From Roseitalea sp. (GTDB lineage: Bacteria; Pseudomonadota; Alphaproteobacteria; Rhizobiales; Rhizobiaceae), in NCBI GenBank assembly GCA_017642895.1, contig JAEPON010000008.1:124001-188000 (forward strand): a stretch of DNA of 64,000 nucleotides. The letters are read 5' to 3'. Below, piece by piece: positions 56,373 to 64,000 of the stretch. Below the pieces are notes generated by a model. That model saw only the letters and a list, made by a program, of their open reading frames with translations. It ran no database searches and had not been told where the DNA came from. Position numbers and translations under genes: made by a program. Position 1 is the stretch's first letter. Each line of letters opens with the position of its first letter.

Positions 56373-56409
56373 CCGCCAAGCGACCAATCGCCTGATGGCG
56401 CCGGTCGGG

Positions 56410-56793
56410 TCAGCAGCCGCCCCCGTCTCCGCCATGGCCGCCTTCCGAATAATATTCGCCGCCCACGCCATCGAGCATCCGTTCCATGGCCGCGGTGGCT
56501 GCATGCCGTGTGCGGGGTTCGGCATAGCAGTTGCTTTCGCCGATCAGTTCCCTGAACCGGCGCCGTTCGGCTCGCCGTCGCCGCTCTGCCGCCGCGATTT
56601 CCTCGCGTTCCGCAGCGCGTTCCGCGGCGCCAATTGCCGCCAACTGCCCGGCGATGATGGCAGCCTCTTCGTTCGCCGAAGGTTCACCGGATTGTGTCAG
56701 TGAGCATCCGGCGAGTATCGGCGCCGATGCCAGGACGCAGATCGCGCCGATCCGGGCGTAGAGCTTGTAGCTTCCCTTCAAAGGATAGTGCAT
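56410..56793 (-). CDS. Small predicted lipoprotein with Gly-rich tail
   Basis: This 127-aa protein is not one I recognise. It has an N-terminal hydrophobic stretch with lipobox ILAGCSL, so Cys near residue 29 should be lipidated and the protein anchored in an envelope membrane. A long charged helix follows (AAERAAEREEIAAAERRRRAERRRFREL), then a short segment with Cys (ESNCYAEPRT) and a Gly-rich end (GGHGGDGGGC). The terminal Cys and His could form a metal or disulfide site. ATG at 56793 follows GGGAGGGG. It is a single gene on the minus strand. Confidence 0.6.
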   Translation of the reverse strand: MHYPLKGSYKLYARIGAICVLASAPILAGCSLTQSGEPSANEEAAIIAGQLAAIGAAERAAEREEIAAAERRRRAERRRFRELIGESNCYAEPRTRHAATAAMERMLDGVGGEYYSEGGHGGDGGGC

Positions 56794-56981
56794 ATCGACC
56801 CCTCCCTGGCCTTGTGTCCAAGGGTCGGTGGTGCATCCCGCGACGGAGAAGGTTATCGGACCCCAGCACATGACCCAGCCTAGTCAGGGTTCAGAAACAT
56901 GGAATCCGCAAAGCTGCGTATTTGCCTAGGTAGCGCCGCGTAGGGATGGCAGCACCGACGCCGCCATTTGCGCCGGTCGCA

Positions 56982-58187
56982 TCACGCCATCGCGTTGACG
57001 CCCCGGACGAGAAACCGCGCGGAGATCGGCAGCATGGCCGCGCCGATCACCCGTGCATTGCTGCCGACGGAGCCGGCGATGATGTCCGGCCGGGCGATGC
57101 CCTGCGTGTTGCAGCGATCGATCGCCATGTTGATCCGCGCCGTCAACTGCCCGCGCACGCCGGGCGGATAGGCGCCATCGACAACGATCACGGGAAAATC
57201 GAAAACCGAACAGACCGCAACGATCGCGTCGGCCATGGCATCGGCGGTGGCGGCCAGCCAGTCGGTGACATGCGGCTCGAAGACGCTCCAGTCCTCGCGT
57301 TGGCGCCAAAGGTCGGCTGGATCGATATTGTGCGCGATCAGCCTGCGTTCCAGCGTATACAGCGAAGCGGTGTCGATGAGTTGGCGGCCGTCGCGCGGGT
57401 CGTTCGCGCGCGCCGGCAGTGAACCGAACGCACCGGCATTGCCGGCAACGCCGGTTTGCAGCGCGTGATTGAGGACGATGCCGCCGCCGATGAACGATCC
57501 GGTGAAGAAATAGGCGAAATCGCTGATCTCGCGCCCCAGCCCCACCGTCTGCTCGGCGAGGCAGGCCGCCGACGCGTCGTTTTCCATGATCACGTCCAAA
57601 CCGGTCTCGCGTGCGACCGCGTCGGTCAGGTCGAAATCGCGCCATTGCGTCATCGCGTCAGGCGGCGCATCGAGCCTGTCCAGCCAGTTCCACAATTCGA
57701 ACGGCGCGCCGATGCCGATACCGGCGATCCGGTCGCGCCGCGCCGCTGGAAGGCGCTGGCAAAGCCCGGCCCAGTTGTCACGCACAAATTCCATGATCGA
57801 GGCCGGCGTCGGATAGGCAAATGCTGTTCGGATCTGGTGTCGAAGGACCCCGGCGAAATCCATCAGCGCCATGTCGGCGCTGCGCCGTCCGATCCGCAAG
57901 CCGATCGAAAACGCGCCGTCCGGATCGAGCGTCATGGGCGTTGAGGGCTGGCCGACCCGCCCGCGCACCCGCGCTTCGCGCATCACCAGCCCGTCGCTCT
58001 CCAACTGCCGGTTGATGACCGAGATGGTCTGCGCCGACAGCGCGGTGAGCCGTGCGATCTCGGCCTTGGAAAGGGCGCCGTTGCGCCGCAGCAGTGACAG
58101 GACCAGCCGCTCGTTGGGCGAGCGCATGCCGGCTTGGCCGATGGCGGTCGGGCGCCGCCCGCCGGCCTGCGTGACTGCCTGATGCAT
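56982..58187 (-). CDS. ROK family transcriptional regulator of the fructose importer
   Basis: This 401-aa repressor has N-terminal HTH SPNERLVLSLLRRNGALSKAEIARLTALSAQTISVINRQLESDGLVMREARVRGRVGQPST and a C-terminal ROK (sugar-kinase-like) domain with the Asp-bearing ENDASAACLAE. The usual ROK zinc motif (CxCGxxGCxE) is absent: GNAGAFGSLPARANDPRDGRQLID stands in its place. ATG at 58187 is used, but an upstream TTG (58199) lies closer to GGAGGGG and may be the true start. A 27-bp palindrome in the divergent region is its likely operator. It is the frcR-type regulator of frcBCAK. Confidence 0.85.
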   Translation of the reverse strand: MHQAVTQAGGRRPTAIGQAGMRSPNERLVLSLLRRNGALSKAEIARLTALSAQTISVINRQLESDGLVMREARVRGRVGQPSTPMTLDPDGAFSIGLRIGRRSADMALMDFAGVLRHQIRTAFAYPTPASIMEFVRDNWAGLCQRLPAARRDRIAGIGIGAPFELWNWLDRLDAPPDAMTQWRDFDLTDAVARETGLDVIMENDASAACLAEQTVGLGREISDFAYFFTGSFIGGGIVLNHALQTGVAGNAGAFGSLPARANDPRDGRQLIDTASLYTLERRLIAHNIDPADLWRQREDWSVFEPHVTDWLAATADAMADAIVAVCSVFDFPVIVVDGAYPPGVRGQLTARINMAIDRCNTQGIARPDIIAGSVGSNARVIGAAMLPISARFLVRGVNAMA

Positions 58188-58243
58188 GCTGGTGTTCAAC
58201 ACCCCCTCCGAACGGGTCTGGTGGGACAATAGAGCGATTGATG

Positions 58244-58270
58244 ATAAATAAATCAAGTTGATTTATTTAT
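58244..58270. promoter_or_regulatory. Perfect 27-bp palindromic operator between the ROK gene and frcB
   Basis: Two 13-bp arms, ATAAATAAATCAA and its exact reverse complement, flank a central G. The AT-rich make-up resembles NagC/XylR-type ROK operators. The right arm ends at TTGACA (58270-58275), a likely -35 box for frcB, so binding would block the importer promoter. The ROK gene starts 57 bp away on the other strand. Confidence 0.8.
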
Positions 58271-58367
58271 TGACAGGCGATCGGGCTTGATGTCCATTGA
58301 TCGTGCCCGTCCATGCGATGGACGGGACATCATAGTGTCCGGCGGCATGGCCGCCATGGGAGGAAAC

Positions 58368-59399
58368 ATGAAAAAGACGCTTCTTGCCGCGTGCGCAGGC
58401 GCGCTGGCTGCAACCGCTGCCTTCACCGGAACGGCCAGCGCCGACAATCACGCCATCAGCGCATGCCTGATCACCAAGACCGACACCAATCCCTTCTTCG
58501 TCAAGATGCGCGAGGGTGCCACGGCCAAGGCCGAGGAACTGGGCATCGACCTGAAATCGTTCGCCGGCAAGATCGATGGCGATCATGAGACCCAGGTCCA
58601 GGCGATCGAGACCTGCATTGCCGATGGTGCCAAGGGCATCCTGATCACCGCGTCCGACACATCGTCGATCGTCTCTTCAGTGCAGCAGGCGCGCGATGCC
58701 GGCCTTTTGGTCATCGCGCTCGACACGCCGCTTGACCCGATCGATGCGGCCGATGCCACGTTTGCCACCGACAATTTCCTGGCCGGCGAACTGATCGGCA
58801 AATGGGCCGCGGCAACGCTCGGCGATGCAGCCGCCGATGCCAAGATCGGCATGCTGGACCTGGCGGTCAGCCAGCCTACGGTCGGCGTCCTGCGCGACCA
58901 GGGCTTCCTGACCGGCTTCGGCATCGATGTGAAGGACCCCGGCAAATGGGGCGACGAGGACGATCCGCGCATCGTCGGCAACGACGTGACCGCCGGCAAT
59001 GAGGAGGGTGGCCGCCGCGCCATGGAAAATCTGCTCGCCAAGGATCCGATGATCAACGTCGTCTACACGATCAACGAGCCGGCGGCCGCGGGCGCCTATG
59101 AAGCGTTGCGCGCGATCGGCCGCGAGAACGATGTGCTGATCGTCTCGGTCGATGGCGGTTGCCCGGGCGTCCAGAACATCGCCGATGGCGTGATCGGCGC
59201 CACCTCGCAGCAATATCCGCTGTTGATGGCCTCGCTCGGCATCGAGGCGATCAAGAAATGGGCCGATGAGGGCGTCAAGCCCGAGCCGACCGAAGGCAAG
59301 GACTTCTTCGACACCGGGGTGGCGCTCGTCACCGACGCGCCGGTCGATGGTGTGGAGTCCATTTCGGTCGAGGAGGGCACCAACCTCTGCTGGGGTTGA
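58368..59399 (+). CDS. frcB: Fructose ABC transporter substrate-binding protein FrcB
   Basis: This 343-aa RbsB-type binding protein has a Sec signal peptide ending TASA at about residue 25. The mature part ([89 protein letters not shown]) fits rhizobial FrcB closely. ATG at 58368 follows GGGAGGAAAC. The gene heads frcBCAK and should bind fructose and perhaps mannose or ribose. Confidence 0.9.
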   Translation: MKKTLLAACAGALAATAAFTGTASADNHAISACLITKTDTNPFFVKMREGATAKAEELGIDLKSFAGKIDGDHETQVQAIETCIADGAKGILITASDTSSIVSSVQQARDAGLLVIALDTPLDPIDAADATFATDNFLAGELIGKWAAATLGDAAADAKIGMLDLAVSQPTVGVLRDQGFLTGFGIDVKDPGKWGDEDDPRIVGNDVTAGNEEGGRRAMENLLAKDPMINVVYTINEPAAAGAYEALRAIGRENDVLIVSVDGGCPGVQNIADGVIGATSQQYPLLMASLGIEAIKKWADEGVKPEPTEGKDFFDTGVALVTDAPVDGVESISVEEGTNLCWG

Positions 59400-59437
59400 G
59401 CCCGGGCGACATCGGTCGCCAAAACCGATAACATGGC

Positions 59438-59457
59438 GGACGGGCTCCGGCCCGTCC
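59438..59457 (+). promoter_or_regulatory. Intercistronic hairpin after frcB
   Basis: A perfect 8-bp stem, GGACGGGC / GCCCGTCC, with a TCCG loop lies 38 nt after frcB. A weaker ATCGGT / ACCGAT hairpin (59411-59429) precedes it. Both lie before frcC. Confidence 0.55.
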
Positions 59458-59485
59458 GTCTCGATCCTGCCCAGCGAGCGCCGTC

Positions 59486-60544
59486 ATGAACGCCCAGGAC
59501 TACGAAGCCGCCGCATCGTCCAGCCCGACGGAAATCGCCTCCTTTGCGGGCCGCGATCAGACGCTTTTGCAGCGCTTCCAGCATGTGTTGCACCAGAACC
59601 CGGCACTCGTGCCGCTGATCGTTCTGGTGCTGTCGGTCGCCGTCTTCGGCCTGCTTCTGGGCTCGAAATTCTTCTCGCCCTTCGCGCTGACGCTGATCCT
59701 GCAGCAGGTGCAGATCGTCGGCATAGTCGGCTGCGCGCAGGCGCTCGTTATCCTGACCGCGGGCATTGACCTGTCGGTCGGCGCGATCATGGTGCTGTCA
59801 TCGGTGGTGATGGGCCAGTTCACCTTCCGCTATGGCCTGCCGCCCGAGGTCGCCGTCGCCTGCGGCCTTTTGTGCGGCACGCTGTGCGGGTTCCTGAACG
59901 GCTTTCTCGTCGCCAAGATGAAGCTGCCGCCCTTCATCGTCACGCTGGGCATGTGGCAGATCGTGCTCGCCACCAACTTCCTTTATTCGGCCAACGAAAC
60001 GATCCGCTCCCAGGAGATCGAGGCGAGCGCGCCGCTTCTGCAATTCTTCGGCAACAAGATCGCGATCGGCGGCGCGATCTTCACCTATGGCGTCATCTTC
60101 ATGGTGCTGCTGACGCTGCTGCTCGCCTATGTCCTGCGGCAGACGGCCTGGGGCCGACACGTCTATGCGGTCGGCGACGACAAGGATGCGGCCGAACTGT
60201 CCGGCGTTCAGGTCGATCGCGTGCTGATCTCGGTCTATGCGCTGTCCGGGCTCATCTGCGCGTTTGCCGGCTGGGCTCTGATCGGCCGCATCGGCTCGGT
60301 GTCGCCCACATCGGGCCAGTTGACCAACATCGAATCCATCACCGCCGTGGTGATTGGCGGTATCTCGCTGTTCGGCGGCCGGGGCTCGATCATGGGCATG
60401 CTGTTCGGCGCGCTGATCGTCGGCGTCTTCACGCTCGGTCTGCGCCTGATGGGTGCCGATGCGCAGTGGACCTATCTTCTGATCGGCCTTTTGATCATCG
60501 CCGCCGTCACCGTCGACCAGTGGATCAGAAAGGTGTCGGTGTGA
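59486..60544 (+). CDS. frcC: Fructose ABC transporter permease FrcC
   Basis: This 352-aa RbsC-type membrane protein has a soluble N-terminal stretch of about 40 residues, then ILTAGIDLSVGAIMVLSSVVMG and GRHVYAVGDDKDAAELSGVQVDRVLISVYALSG, the family signatures. Eight or more hydrophobic segments are visible. ATG at 59486. Its TGA overlaps the frcA start (TGATG). Confidence 0.9.
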   Translation: MNAQDYEAAASSSPTEIASFAGRDQTLLQRFQHVLHQNPALVPLIVLVLSVAVFGLLLGSKFFSPFALTLILQQVQIVGIVGCAQALVILTAGIDLSVGAIMVLSSVVMGQFTFRYGLPPEVAVACGLLCGTLCGFLNGFLVAKMKLPPFIVTLGMWQIVLATNFLYSANETIRSQEIEASAPLLQFFGNKIAIGGAIFTYGVIFMVLLTLLLAYVLRQTAWGRHVYAVGDDKDAAELSGVQVDRVLISVYALSGLICAFAGWALIGRIGSVSPTSGQLTNIESITAVVIGGISLFGGRGSIMGMLFGALIVGVFTLGLRLMGADAQWTYLLIGLLIIAAVTVDQWIRKVSV

Positions 60545-61332
60545 TGCAACAGCCCGCCGAGCCGATCCTCAGGGCCAAGGGCCTGACCAAGCGTTACGGT
60601 CGCGTCACCGCGCTCGATGATTGCGATTTCGAGCTCTATCGGGGCGAGATCCTGGCCGTGATCGGCGACAATGGTGCTGGCAAATCGACACTGATCAAGG
60701 CGGTCTCCGGCGCGGTGGCGCCCGACGAGGGCACGGTCTGGCTGGAGGGCAATCCGGTGCGCTTCCATTCGCCGCTGGACGCGCGCGACGCCGGCATTGA
60801 AACCGTCTACCAGACCCTGGCCATGTCGCCGGCGCTCTCCATCACCGACAACATGTTCATGGGCCGCGAACTGCGAAAACCCGGTGTCATGGGCAAATGG
60901 TTCCGCCAACTCGACCACAGGGCGATGGAAACCTTCGCCCGTGACAAGCTGAACGAACTGGGCCTGATGACCATCCAGAACATCAACCAGGCGGTGGAAA
61001 CCCTGTCCGGCGGTCAACGGCAGGGGGTCGCGGTCGCGCGAGCCGCCGCGTTCGGCTCCAAGGTCATCATCCTCGACGAGCCGACGGCGGCGCTGGGCGT
61101 CAAGGAAAGCCGCAAGGTGCTCGAACTGATCCAGGACGTCAGAGCGCGCGGCATTCCGATCATCCTGATCTCCCACAACATGCCGCATGTCTTCGAGGTG
61201 GCCGACCGCATCCATGTTCACCGGCTGGGGCGGCGCCTGTGCGTCATCGACCCGAAAGACCATTCCATGTCCGATGCCGTTGCCTTCATGACCGGTGCTA
61301 AGGAGCCGCCGGCAGCGGCCATGGCCGCCTGA
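60544..61332 (+). CDS. frcA: Fructose ABC transporter ATP-binding protein FrcA
   Basis: This 262-aa single-domain ATPase has Walker A GDNGAGKSTLIKAVSG (about residues 40-55), signature LSGGQRQGVAVARAAAF, Walker B VIILDEPTAALG and switch His in ISHNMPHVFEVADR. Unlike RbsA it has only one ATPase domain, as in rhizobial FrcA, so a homodimer must form. Its stop overlaps the frcK start. Confidence 0.9.
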   Translation: MQQPAEPILRAKGLTKRYGRVTALDDCDFELYRGEILAVIGDNGAGKSTLIKAVSGAVAPDEGTVWLEGNPVRFHSPLDARDAGIETVYQTLAMSPALSITDNMFMGRELRKPGVMGKWFRQLDHRAMETFARDKLNELGLMTIQNINQAVETLSGGQRQGVAVARAAAFGSKVIILDEPTAALGVKESRKVLELIQDVRARGIPIILISHNMPHVFEVADRIHVHRLGRRLCVIDPKDHSMSDAVAFMTGAKEPPAAAMAA

Positions 61333-61970
61333 TGGCCGACACCCGGCGGGACAATCTCGTCCGCATTCTGGCCGCCGTGCGCGCCCGCCATGTGCCGGGA
61401 CGACGCCTGATGGTGGCGATCGCCGGCCCGCCGGCCTCCGGCAAGTCGACGCTCGCGGCCGCCCTTGTCGGCGCGCTGAATGCGGGCGCGGGGGAGGGGA
61501 GCGCAGCGCTTCTGCCCATGGACGGCTATCATCTCGACAACCGCATCCTCGAACGAAGGCGCCTGCTGCCGCGCAAGGGCGCGCCGGAAACCTTCGATTC
61601 GGAGGGGTTTTGCCGGATGGTCGCGCTGGTGCGTGCCGCCCATGATGACATCATTCACCCGGTTTTCGATCGCGATGCCGACCTTGCGGTCGCCGGCGCC
61701 GCCATCATTGCCGGATCTGTCGAGATCGTCATCGTCGAGGGCAATTACCTGCTGCTCGGCGACGAACCCTGGCGGGCCGCGCAATCGAACTATGATCTGA
61801 CGGTTTTCGTCGCGCCAGCCATGCCGACACTGTCCGAGCGTCTGGTGGAACGGTGGCTGATCCACGGCCATGACCGCGATGCGGCCATCCGGCGTGCGCA
61901 GGACAATGACCTGCCCAATGCCGAACTGGTGGTCGAACAAAGTGTCGGCGCCGACATCATCCTGACGTGA
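61332..61970 (+). CDS. frcK: FrcK-type kinase (nucleoside/uridine kinase-like P-loop protein)
   Basis: This 212-aa P-loop kinase has Walker A AGPPASGKSTLAAALVGAL (about residues 30-48), then MDGYHLDNRILERRRLLPRKGAPETFDSEGF and IVIVEGNYLLLGDEPWR, typical of the uridine-kinase/pantothenate-kinase-like group called FrcK in rhizobial fructose operons. Its substrate there is not firmly established; fructose phosphorylation has been suggested. It is translationally coupled to frcA (TGATG). Confidence 0.85.
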   Translation: MADTRRDNLVRILAAVRARHVPGRRLMVAIAGPPASGKSTLAAALVGALNAGAGEGSAALLPMDGYHLDNRILERRRLLPRKGAPETFDSEGFCRMVALVRAAHDDIIHPVFDRDADLAVAGAAIIAGSVEIVIVEGNYLLLGDEPWRAAQSNYDLTVFVAPAMPTLSERLVERWLIHGHDRDAAIRRAQDNDLPNAELVVEQSVGADIILT

Positions 61971-62034
61971 CCGGTCCCCAACGCCCAAATGGCCGCCGGT
62001 TGCGCGCCGCGCCGTGTCATGGTTTCCTGCTGCG

Positions 62035-62328
62035 ATGATATCGCTCGATGACATTGTCGGCATGTGCGATCTCAGCGAGGAGGAGATTCTCGCGATCGCC
62101 GAGCACGAACATGTGCCGGAAGGCGTGGCGGCTGCCTATGGCGACTACCTGACGCATCAGGCGCACGGGTATGAGACGATCGGGCGAATGATCATCGATG
62201 ATGTCCGCGCGGCGCAGGCGCGGGGCGACCGGGACCATGTGCGTGTTCTGCTCCATGTGCTGCACCATTTCGTGCACAACCATCCCGATGCCGCGCCCCA
62301 TCAGCATCCGTGGAGTTCAGTGGTCTGA
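62035..62328 (+). CDS. Small conserved protein of unknown function
   Basis: This 97-aa protein starts MISLDDIVGMCDLSEEEILAIAEHEHVPE, a pattern I associate with hypothetical proteins of Rhizobiales, with GYETIGRMIIDDVRAAQARGD and a His-rich end (LHHFVHNHPDAAPHQHP) that could bind metal. It is mostly helical with no export signal. ATG at 62035. The downstream epimerase-like gene overlaps its 3' end by 19 nt. Confidence 0.65.
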   Translation: MISLDDIVGMCDLSEEEILAIAEHEHVPEGVAAAYGDYLTHQAHGYETIGRMIIDDVRAAQARGDRDHVRVLLHVLHHFVHNHPDAAPHQHPWSSVV

Positions 62329-63224
62329 GTATCGACGATCGGGCCACGCTGATCATCGAGGATGGGCGCTCAAGGGTCGCCATCCGTCCCGACATGGGCG
62401 CCGGACTGGCTCGTTTCGACGCGCTGACCGCCGACGGTCCCAAACCGGTGCTGCGGCCGATGGACCGTGTGGACGGCCACCCGTTCGATCTGGCCTGCAA
62501 CCTGATGCTGCCGTTCGCCAATCGCATCTCCGGCGGCGGCTTCGCTTTTGGCGGCCGGTTTCATCCGGTGCCTCCGAACCTGCCCGACCAGGACCCGCTG
62601 CCGCTGCATGGCGACGCGCTGCTCCGGCGCTGGAAGGCGGTCGAACAGGCGGCCAAGGGGGTGACATTGCACCTGGCTGACGGCGCCATCGGTCCATGGC
62701 GTTATCGCGCGCGGATGGACTGGCGGCTGGTGGACGGAACCCTGCATGGCGGGCTCACCGTCACCAACAAAGGCGATGCCTTGCCGTTCGGCGGCGGATT
62801 CCACCCATGGTTGCCGCGCCTCGATCGCACGGAAATGCGTTTTGCCGCGAGCCATGTCTGGTTTTCGGACGGCACCAACCTGCCAACCGACCGCGTTCCG
62901 GTCGCATCGGTGCCGGAATGGACCTTCGCCAAATCACGGCCGCTCCCACCGACACCAATCGACAATTGCTTTGCCGGATGGACTGGCGAAGCCCATGTTG
63001 CGCAGCCCGATCTCGGGATCGATGTGGCCGTGACCGCACCACAAAGCCTTGACCATGCGATGGTTTTTGCGCCGAGCGCCGATGCGGGCTTTTTCTGCTT
63101 CGAGCCGGTGAGCCACGCGGTCGATGCGATCAACGCACCCGGTCACCCGGGCATGGCCGTGCTGAAGCCGGGTCAGTCGCGGACGCTGTCCATAGCGGTC
63201 GGCTGGGCGTCGCGCGACCGATGA
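62310..63224 (+). CDS. Aldose 1-epimerase-like protein (galactose mutarotase family)
   Basis: This 304-aa beta-sandwich protein interconverts sugar anomers. It shows DLACNLMLPFANRISGGGFAFGG (Asn-Arg of the active site), LPLHGDALLRRW (catalytic His), HPWLPRLD and a C-terminal acid in FCFEPVSHAVDA. The start is GTG at 62310 because no later ATG or GTG keeps the N-terminal strand; it overlaps the preceding gene. Downstream of frcBCAK it may supply the correct anomer of the imported sugar. Confidence 0.82.
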   Translation: MEFSGLSIDDRATLIIEDGRSRVAIRPDMGAGLARFDALTADGPKPVLRPMDRVDGHPFDLACNLMLPFANRISGGGFAFGGRFHPVPPNLPDQDPLPLHGDALLRRWKAVEQAAKGVTLHLADGAIGPWRYRARMDWRLVDGTLHGGLTVTNKGDALPFGGGFHPWLPRLDRTEMRFAASHVWFSDGTNLPTDRVPVASVPEWTFAKSRPLPPTPIDNCFAGWTGEAHVAQPDLGIDVAVTAPQSLDHAMVFAPSADAGFFCFEPVSHAVDAINAPGHPGMAVLKPGQSRTLSIAVGWASRDR

Positions 63225-63230
63225 TCGGCC

Positions 63231-64000
63231 TCAATTGGCGTGCGCGGGGCGCTTGGCAGCGGTGGTTGCCTCTCGCGCGGCGGCGACGGTGGCCGGTTTC
63301 TTGTTCCCGTCATGCTTGCAAGGGCCGGGCCGCTCGTTCTTCGCGTTCACCCGGTCGAGTGCGATCACGCACTGGTCGAGATCGTCGGTCGCAAGATGAG
63401 CGTAGCGCAACGTCATCTGGATCGTTTGATGGCCGAGAAACGCCTGCACCCGGCGCAGATCGATGCCGGCCTGGACCAGCCGCGACGCGCAGGTGTGGCG
63501 CAGCATGTGCGGCACGAATTGCGCATCGTCCTTCAGGCCCATGTCCCGCTTCACCGCGTTCCAGTGATAGAGGAACTTCTGGTAGGCAACGCCGTGAAAT
63601 GGCCCGCCGGGCTGCCTGGCCTGGTCGGCCAGCGCGCTGACAGCGCGGTCGGTCAGCGGAACGGTGCGGCTGCGGCCGGATTTGGTGATCCAGAACGTGG
63701 CACGGCCATTGTGCACGTCGCCATGTTTCAGACCGAGCGCCTCGCCGACGCGCGCGCCGGTATCGATCAGGAAAACGCACAACCCGCCATAAACCGGATC
63801 TCGGCTGGAAAGCTTTCCGACAAGCATGTGTTCTTCGTCACGCGTCAGAAAACGGACGCGGGCATTTTTCTCCGGCAACCGGACATAGGCTGGAAGTCGC
63901 GAGATGAGACCTGACCTTTCGGCTTTGCGCAATATCTTGTAGAACGCGGCCAATTTTCGATTGATGGTCGCGTTCGAGTTCTTCATTTCTCGATAGTATT
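63231..64000 (-). CDS. Tyrosine recombinase / phage-type integrase, 5'-truncated by the window edge
   Basis: The frame is open from the stop at 63231 to the right edge. An ATG at 63986 is internal: the visible N-terminus (ATINRKLAAFYKILRKAE) is the last helix of the core-binding domain, so some 50-60 residues lie outside. The catalytic domain has Arg in DTGARVGEAL, Lys in TKSGRSRTVPL, His-x-x-Arg in HMLRHTCASRL, His in FLGHQTIQMT and Tyr in LRYAHL, the complete set for strand cleavage. A basic, Lys/Ala-rich tail follows. It may mark the edge of an integrated element. Confidence 0.85.
   Translation of the reverse strand, partial: YYREMKNSNATINRKLAAFYKILRKAERSGLISRLPAYVRLPEKNARVRFLTRDEEHMLVGKLSSRDPVYGGLCVFLIDTGARVGEALGLKHGDVHNGRATFWITKSGRSRTVPLTDRAVSALADQARQPGGPFHGVAYQKFLYHWNAVKRDMGLKDDAQFVPHMLRHTCASRLVQAGIDLRRVQAFLGHQTIQMTLRYAHLATDDLDQCVIALDRVNAKNERPGPCKHDGNKKPATVAAAREATTAAKRPAHAN

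Overview
The window is high-GC, densely coded bacterial DNA with frequent ATGA/GTGA/TGATG gene overlaps. It looks like a chromosomal (or megaplasmid) catabolic region of an alphaproteobacterium, most likely Rhizobiales/Hyphomicrobiales. Evidence: a complete fructose-type frcBCAK locus next to a ROK repressor, an urtABCDE urea importer behind a sigma-54 promoter, and a density of sugar ABC importers typical of rhizobia and their marine relatives. No rRNA, tRNA, CRISPR array or insertion sequence was seen. A tyrosine recombinase gene runs off the right edge.

Layout. (1) 1-6801, plus strand: a peptide/opine-type ABC importer (truncated binding protein, two permeases, a fused double ATPase) and a pair of FAD oxidoreductases, the first with a C-terminal BFD-like iron-sulfur domain. 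(2) 7032-8718: an Old Yellow Enzyme and a divergent MerR regulator sharing a textbook MerR operator-promoter. (3) 8824-15535, minus strand: a tightly coupled operon of amidohydrolase, an unusual IclR-HTH/periplasmic-binding-protein hybrid regulator, a short IclR regulator, a kynurenine-formamidase-like hydrolase, a XylX-like FAH-family enzyme and a ketoglutarate-semialdehyde dehydrogenase. (4) 15815-37378: a large catabolic block. It holds a LacI regulator, a GMC oxidoreductase, a VOC protein, a MalEFGK-type importer, an MDR dehydrogenase, a GlcG/HbpS protein, a sugar-isomerase-like TIM barrel, a DUF993 aldolase-like protein, an SDR, an acyl-CoA dehydrogenase, two aldo-keto reductases, a MaoC hydratase, a Dabb protein, an enoyl-CoA hydratase, a CoA-transferase, a second GMC oxidoreductase and an aldehyde dehydrogenase. 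(5) 37542-45198: a zinc alcohol dehydrogenase, a ribose-type ABC importer, and TetR and LacI regulators. (6) 45320-49558: a glucose/mannose-type ABC importer. (7) 49713-55697: urtEDCBA. (8) 56016-63224: DUF1428 protein, small lipoprotein, ROK repressor, frcBCAK, small conserved protein, aldose-1-epimerase-like protein. (9) 63231-end: integrase.

How it fits together. Blocks 4-6 appear to be one regulatory unit. A 16-bp palindrome of the form GTAACY-N4-RGTTAC (two sites have a longer spacing) recurs in the promoter region of nearly every transcription unit between 16.8 and 45.3 kb. One 22-nt version is identical at two places 25 kb apart. A second repeated element, TTAAWCGTTTCAY, a LacI-type site, precedes the GMC, VOC and binding-protein genes beside the first LacI gene. 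The enzyme set suggests uptake and oxidation of a sugar-like or polyol-like substrate that ends in CoA-thioester chemistry. The substrate cannot be read from the sequence, and this is the best candidate for an undescribed system here. All six ABC importers carry a perfect GC-rich hairpin just after the binding-protein gene, suggesting the binding protein is expressed above the permeases.
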